Source: Heligmosomoides polygyrus polygyrus (Eukaryota > Nematoda > Chromadorea > Rhabditida > Heligmosomidae). Taken from it: a stretch of DNA of 64,000 nt. The stretch covers positions 4,879,879-4,943,878 of the forward strand of contig OX377201.1 in the NCBI GenBank assembly GCA_947396885.1. Reading direction: 5' to 3'. How positions within the stretch are numbered: position 1 is the stretch's first letter; every line of letters begins with the position of its first letter. Positions 60,616 through 64,000 of this stretch are shown one piece after another. The notes below the pieces were generated by a model. The model was given only the letters and a program-made list of their open reading frames with translations, was not told the DNA's origin and did no database searches. The position numbers were made by a program, and so were the translations under genes.

Positions 60616-60840
60616 GCCGTCCTGGGCTTGGGATGCGGTCGTGTAATGGCTATGGTGAACTCATACATAGGCGTTGCGAAATTGCCACCACAGAGTAGAC
60701 AGTTTTTTTGGATTTTCGAAATTTAGAATTCTTTGCTAAAAACACAGCGCGTAAACAGGGCTTAATTGGTCGTCTACTGTGAAATCTTGGCTGAAAACAT
60801 GCCACTTATCTATACTACATCACGCCGATAAGTGCTACTG

Positions 60841-61086
60841 TTAGTCGCGTATGCCGCCCAGACAGTGGCCGCCGAACCGTTCGCATGTTAAGGCTACAAT
60901 TTTCACTTTCTGCAGCAGAGTGAGACGATTATGTAGATCTACGAGACAGATTCGGCGGACGTCTGCAGACGGTTCGCAATTCTTCGTAAACAGAAGCAGA
61001 AAATGTACAGAGCTTTGAATACGTGGCGCTACAATTCTTCTACACGCAAGACCAGCAAGAAGCAAATAGACCAGCGGAATGCACAT
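60841..61086 (-). CDS. Candidate small secreted cysteine-containing protein
   Basis: An 81-codon frame, MCIPLVYLLLAGLACRRIVA onward, begins with a short hydrophobic signal-like segment. It has spaced cysteines in CEPSADVRRICLVDLHNRL and later CERFGGHCLGGIRD. It lies in non-repetitive DNA between two RTE fragments. A TTTTCAG on the minus strand at 60797-60791, about 120 bp past a possible GTGAAA donor, hints that the true gene is spliced. I recognise no family; a chance frame remains possible. Confidence 0.25.
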   Translation of the reverse strand: MCIPLVYLLLAGLACRRIVAPRIQSSVHFLLLFTKNCEPSADVRRICLVDLHNRLTLLQKVKIVALTCERFGGHCLGGIRD

Positions 61087-61419
61087 CTAGATTGCCTCGG
61101 ATAGGGAAGAATGCGTTACCGTCTACCTCTATTCAAGAATGATTCTTCATAGCGCTGAACGAAATTAGTTAACAGTTGAGGCTTAAGCCCAGCTTTCTAT
61201 TATACATTCACTGTTAATTATCTGCAAACATCAGCACCGTTCGACAAAAAGCGCTACTTTTTATTCTTGACATCAGCTGCTGTCTAACTTTGACTGGCCA
61301 AAATGCCCCCAACTGTTGGTCTGGGTAACGTAAGTGGTGTGTATGTGCTACTCTCATCTTAAACCGGACACCACTTCTTCAAAGCTACGCATTTTCAAGC
61401 GAAAATAGTAGGATCTAAA

Positions 61420-62890
61420 GTCAAGAACCTCCCGCCAGCGCTCATCAACACCCTGGCGCGGCTCTTCACGCGCTACCTGTCGGAGTGCAAGGTTCCATCT
61501 CAGTGGAAGACCAGCAGGACGGTCTTGCTGTACAAGAAGGGAGACGTGCACGACATTGGCAACTATTGCCCGATCTGCCTGCTGTCCGTAGTCTACAAGC
61601 TGTTCACTCGAGTGATCCTGAATAGGATCGGCCGAACGCTGGACGAAGGACAGCCATGCGAGCAAGCAGGATTTCGGAGAGGATTCAGCACGATCGACCA
61701 CACACACACCATTACGAAGCTCATCGAAGCGTCGCGAGAGTACAAGCTGCCGCTGTGCCTTAGGTTCATCGACCCAAAGAAGGCATTCGACTCCGTCGAG
61801 ACTGAAGCGGTCCTCGAAGCCCTGCTCACTCAGGACGTTCCTACTCAGTGCATCAAAGTCCTTCGAGAGCTGTACGGTGGATTCGCGACCAAGATCACAC
61901 CATTCTACAATGACGTCGTCATCGACGTGAAGAGAGGGGTCCGGCAGGGGGATACCATATCCCCGAAGCTCTCCAGCGCCACCCTCGAAAACGTCATGCG
62001 CCAACTAGAATGGGAAGACATGTGAGTGAAGGTAGACGGCCGGCAGCTGCACCATCTTCGCTTCGCTGACGACATCGTGCTCGTAACACCGAGCTTCAGT
62101 CAGGTGGAGCTTATGCTGGCCGACTTCGATCGTGTATGTGGGAACGCTGGACTGCAGGTGAATCTTACGAAGACGATGTTCATGAGGAACGGACAAGTTT
62201 CTGATGTCCCATTCTCGCTCAACGGATCGAACATCTCCAAATGCTCCAGCTACGTGCATCTGGTTCGCAAAGTCAATATGGCCAACGACCTAGCGCCAGA
62301 GCTGAGCAGGAGGAAACGAGCGGCTTGGAGAGTTTTCAAGAGCGTCCATAAAACGTGAAGAAGGCGAAGAACGTCCAACTCCTGCCCACCTAATCGACTC
62401 CACCGTTCTTCTTGCCCTAACGTACGCTTCAATGACCTAGGCCATACGAAAGCAGGATGAACACGCGATCAGCGTCGCGCAGCGTGGAATCGAGAGAACG
62501 ATGCTCGGAGTGACACGAGTCAAGTGAGAGATGGCCTCCGGAGTACCGGGCTTCGTCAACGTTTAAAGATCAGAAACGCTGCCCCATGGGCCAGGTCGTC
62601 AAAATTAGGTGGACCGGACAGGAAGTGCGCTTCGCAGACACCCGCTGGACGAGAGCCATCACCGACTGGATTCCGCGGGATGTCAAGAGAACACCAGGAC
62701 GCTCACCAACGTGTTGGTCGGACTTCTTCGTGAAAGCCCTGAACGACCGATATGACGCTCTTCGCGCCCCTCCAGCGAGGAGGGCCCTTTGGAGCACTCT
62801 GGCACACGACAGGGACGAATGAGACGCTGCTGACTCCTGCTCGAGCCAATCTATGGTTAACAGGACGACTAGTGATATAGGTGAATATTT
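61420..62890 (+). pseudogene. RTE retrotransposon, reverse transcriptase to 3' end
   Basis: From NLPPALINTLARLFTRYLSE it covers [60 protein letters not shown] and GVRQGDTISPKLS. A stop at 62023-62025 follows WEDM. Then come LHHLRFADDIVLVTPSFSQV (catalytic FADD intact), a frameshift near 62355 and the C-terminal part to [20 protein letters not shown]. The endonuclease is missing. The least damaged reverse transcriptase in the window, but still interrupted. Confidence 0.9.
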
Positions 62891-62894
62891 GCTA

Positions 62895-63084
62895 CTTTTC
62901 CAGGCTCCAGAAGGCTAGACTGCGGAAGCGTTAGCTGGAATGAAGCCGTGAAAAATCTGCCAACAAGGAAAAAATAACAATGTGCCACAAGCTGTCGCAT
63001 ACACCTCGAACGAGTTCTTTGACCAAAGTCCAAATTACGGTAGAGAAGTTCGTACCAGCCTTTGAAGACGAGAAAATACAGAAT
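62895..63084. other. Degenerate Penelope-type 3' block and unassigned DNA
   Basis: CTACTTTTCCAGGCTCCAGA, then AGGCTAGACTGCGGAAGCGT retains the outline of the hammerhead-like block of 39.69 kb but has lost the core. The rest is unassigned. Confidence 0.3.
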
Positions 63085-63225
63085 TCGCCATCTGATAGCC
63101 AAGTCATTTACATATGTCAGACGTGTGCATCACATTGTTTCAACGATATCCGGTTGGAATGGTAGCACATCCCGCAATAGGACTGACCCTCGCCGTCTTG
63201 TATCTTCTATTTTTATTCTACCAAA
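63085..63225 (+). mobile_element. SINE fragment, old
   Basis: AGCCAAGTCATTTACATATG, TTCAACGATATCCGGTTGGA and CACATCCCGCAATAGGAC, ending CTTCTATTTTTATTC, follow the 3' half of the SINE with heavy divergence. Open frames overlapping it are not supported. Confidence 0.5.
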
Positions 63226-63516
63226 AACATTTTCATTTGCGCAATTCTCTGTCGGAAATTTGGTTGCTTTTACGTTTGCGAAAACAGTTGGAAACTAGAA
63301 TCCAAAGCATCCTATCTAAATAGCGTTTCGAATTACGAGGCCTGAGTCAAACCACAGAAATTGGTGCGGTAGAGAAGCCGTCAAAATGTTATTCATCATC
63401 TGAGCTGGTCCTTCGTTGCAATTAAAGGCCCAAGTCGATCGTTTGGGTTCTGCTCATTACCGGTCGTTGTGCAGTGCATGACAGCATAACTCACTTGCTA
63501 TATTAGCCTGAGTCAT

Positions 63517-63592
63517 AAATTTTGCAACAAAGGTTCAAATCTTCTGTGCCACGCAGGTTTGGCACAGCAGATTTGAAGCTTTGTTGCAAAAT
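63517..63592. repeat. Imperfect hairpin, ~33-nt arms
   Basis: AAATTTTGCAACAAAGGTTC and GAAGCTTTGTTGCAAAATTC anchor two arms that continue through AAATCTTCTGTGCC / GGCACAGCAGATTT, with a 9-base loop. It lies directly before a hammerhead-like motif on the minus strand. Confidence 0.7.
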
Positions 63593-63599
63593 TCAACTT

Positions 63600-63652
63600 C
63601 ATTACGCCTGACGTTTCGACGGTTTCGTCGTTATCAAAGGCCTGAAAGAAGT
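63600..63652 (-). ncRNA. Hammerhead-like motif, Penelope-type
   Basis: On the minus strand TTTCAGGCCTTTGATAACGA, then a CGACG/CGTCG stem with an AAAC loop, then GAAACGTCAGGCG. The stem II equivalent is a good 5-bp helix; CUGANGA has become TTGATAA. It is the best-folding of the five related blocks apart from the one at 39.7 kb. Confidence 0.4.
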
Positions 63653-63742
63653 TCGGTGGTCTGCAGAATGTACATTTATACCGTCAACTGAAATAATTTT
63701 CCCAACCCTGCAGTACCAATGGGGCCCCAAGAACCCATTGGT

Positions 63743-64000
63743 AAAGGATAAGGATAAAGGACGGCGTTACTCAATCCCTTTTGGGATGCGCCCCGCATTC
63801 TACTTCTACGGGATGCCGTGGAGGCGACTTCAAAGCGTATTTGGAAATACAATGACTTGCGGTGGCCAGCCGATTAACAAGTCAGCGGTCTATCCTTCCC
63901 AGACAAGTCTGGTACCAATTCACCGACCCCGGAGGGATGGAAGGCTTGGTTGGCCTGGGCGGGAAATCCGAACCAGTAACCTGGTATCGGATGCACGCGA
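63743..64000 (-). mobile_element. SINE copy cut by the window end
   Basis: Tail GGTAAAGGATAAGGATAAAG, then GACGGCGTTACTCAATCCC, CTTCTACGGGATGCCGTGG, CAGACAAGTCTGGTACCAAT and AACCTGGTATCGGATGCACG. The head lies beyond 64000. Near consensus. Confidence 0.9.

Overview
This window looks like repeat-dominated nuclear DNA of a clade V bursate (strongylid) nematode such as a hookworm or a relative. Four observations support this. The RTE-type retrotransposon remnants resemble those I know from hookworms. Mariner and Tc1 relics are numerous. A small gene has nematode-style TTTCAG acceptors. A decayed 18S-3'end/ITS1 fragment at 42.8-43.3 kb ends in a motif I associate with strongylid ITS1. No bacterial features are present. 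The species is inferred, not proven.

Only one host gene is well supported. It lies on the minus strand between 21.4 and 15.9 kb. Exon 1 (21398-21301) encodes a signal peptide right after a TTTCAG acceptor. A 5.2-kb intron packed with transposons follows, then a terminal exon (16081-15898) whose phase fits exactly. The predicted 93-residue secreted precursor carries a dibasic KK followed by a C-x6-C core that resembles allatostatin-C neuropeptides. Two other short reading frames (60841-61086 minus, 41781-42047 plus) are weak candidates.

The rest is a layered transposon landscape. (1) A tRNA-derived SINE family with a perfect box A and a TTTATCC-type tail has more than 20 copies or fragments. 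(2) Miniature elements with GG(G/C)CCGGATTCATCAA ends make 3-bp CWG (or CTA) target duplications (6.9, 16.9, 43.4, 46.7, 54.0, 54.2 and 59.5 kb). (3) Other miniature elements make TTA or TAA duplications, as PIF/Harbinger relatives do (7.7, 44.5, 56.1 and 57.6 kb). (4) Mariner/Tc1 elements lie at 0.8, 4.7, 10.1, 14.4, 19.8, 21.9, 35.5, 50.3 and 56 kb, all broken. (5) RTE copies lie at 17.4-19.5, 43.7, 52.7, 58.3, 60.0 and 61.4 kb, with fragments elsewhere. (6) A 5'-truncated Penelope-like element at 39.05-39.83 kb has a GIY-YIG remnant and a hammerhead-like motif. (7) There are minisatellites at 30.2-31.4 and 47.4-47.7 kb and a TATCGAT-rich dispersed repeat at 5, 32 and 47 kb.

The window is unusually informative about nesting. 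Several insertions can be verified against an empty site elsewhere in the same window: a MITE and a SINE inside a larger MITE at 54 kb, a 1.2-kb foldback inside a mariner at 56 kb, and a tRNA-like composite inside a mariner at 35.7 kb. Mariner-in-mariner nests occur at 50.3 and 10.1 kb, the latter involving a foldback made from a mariner 3' half. Long stretches (1-622, 2110-3410, 3880-4690, 12.25-12.74, 13.5-14.37, 26.7-29.2, 34.4-35.5 kb) show nothing I can name.
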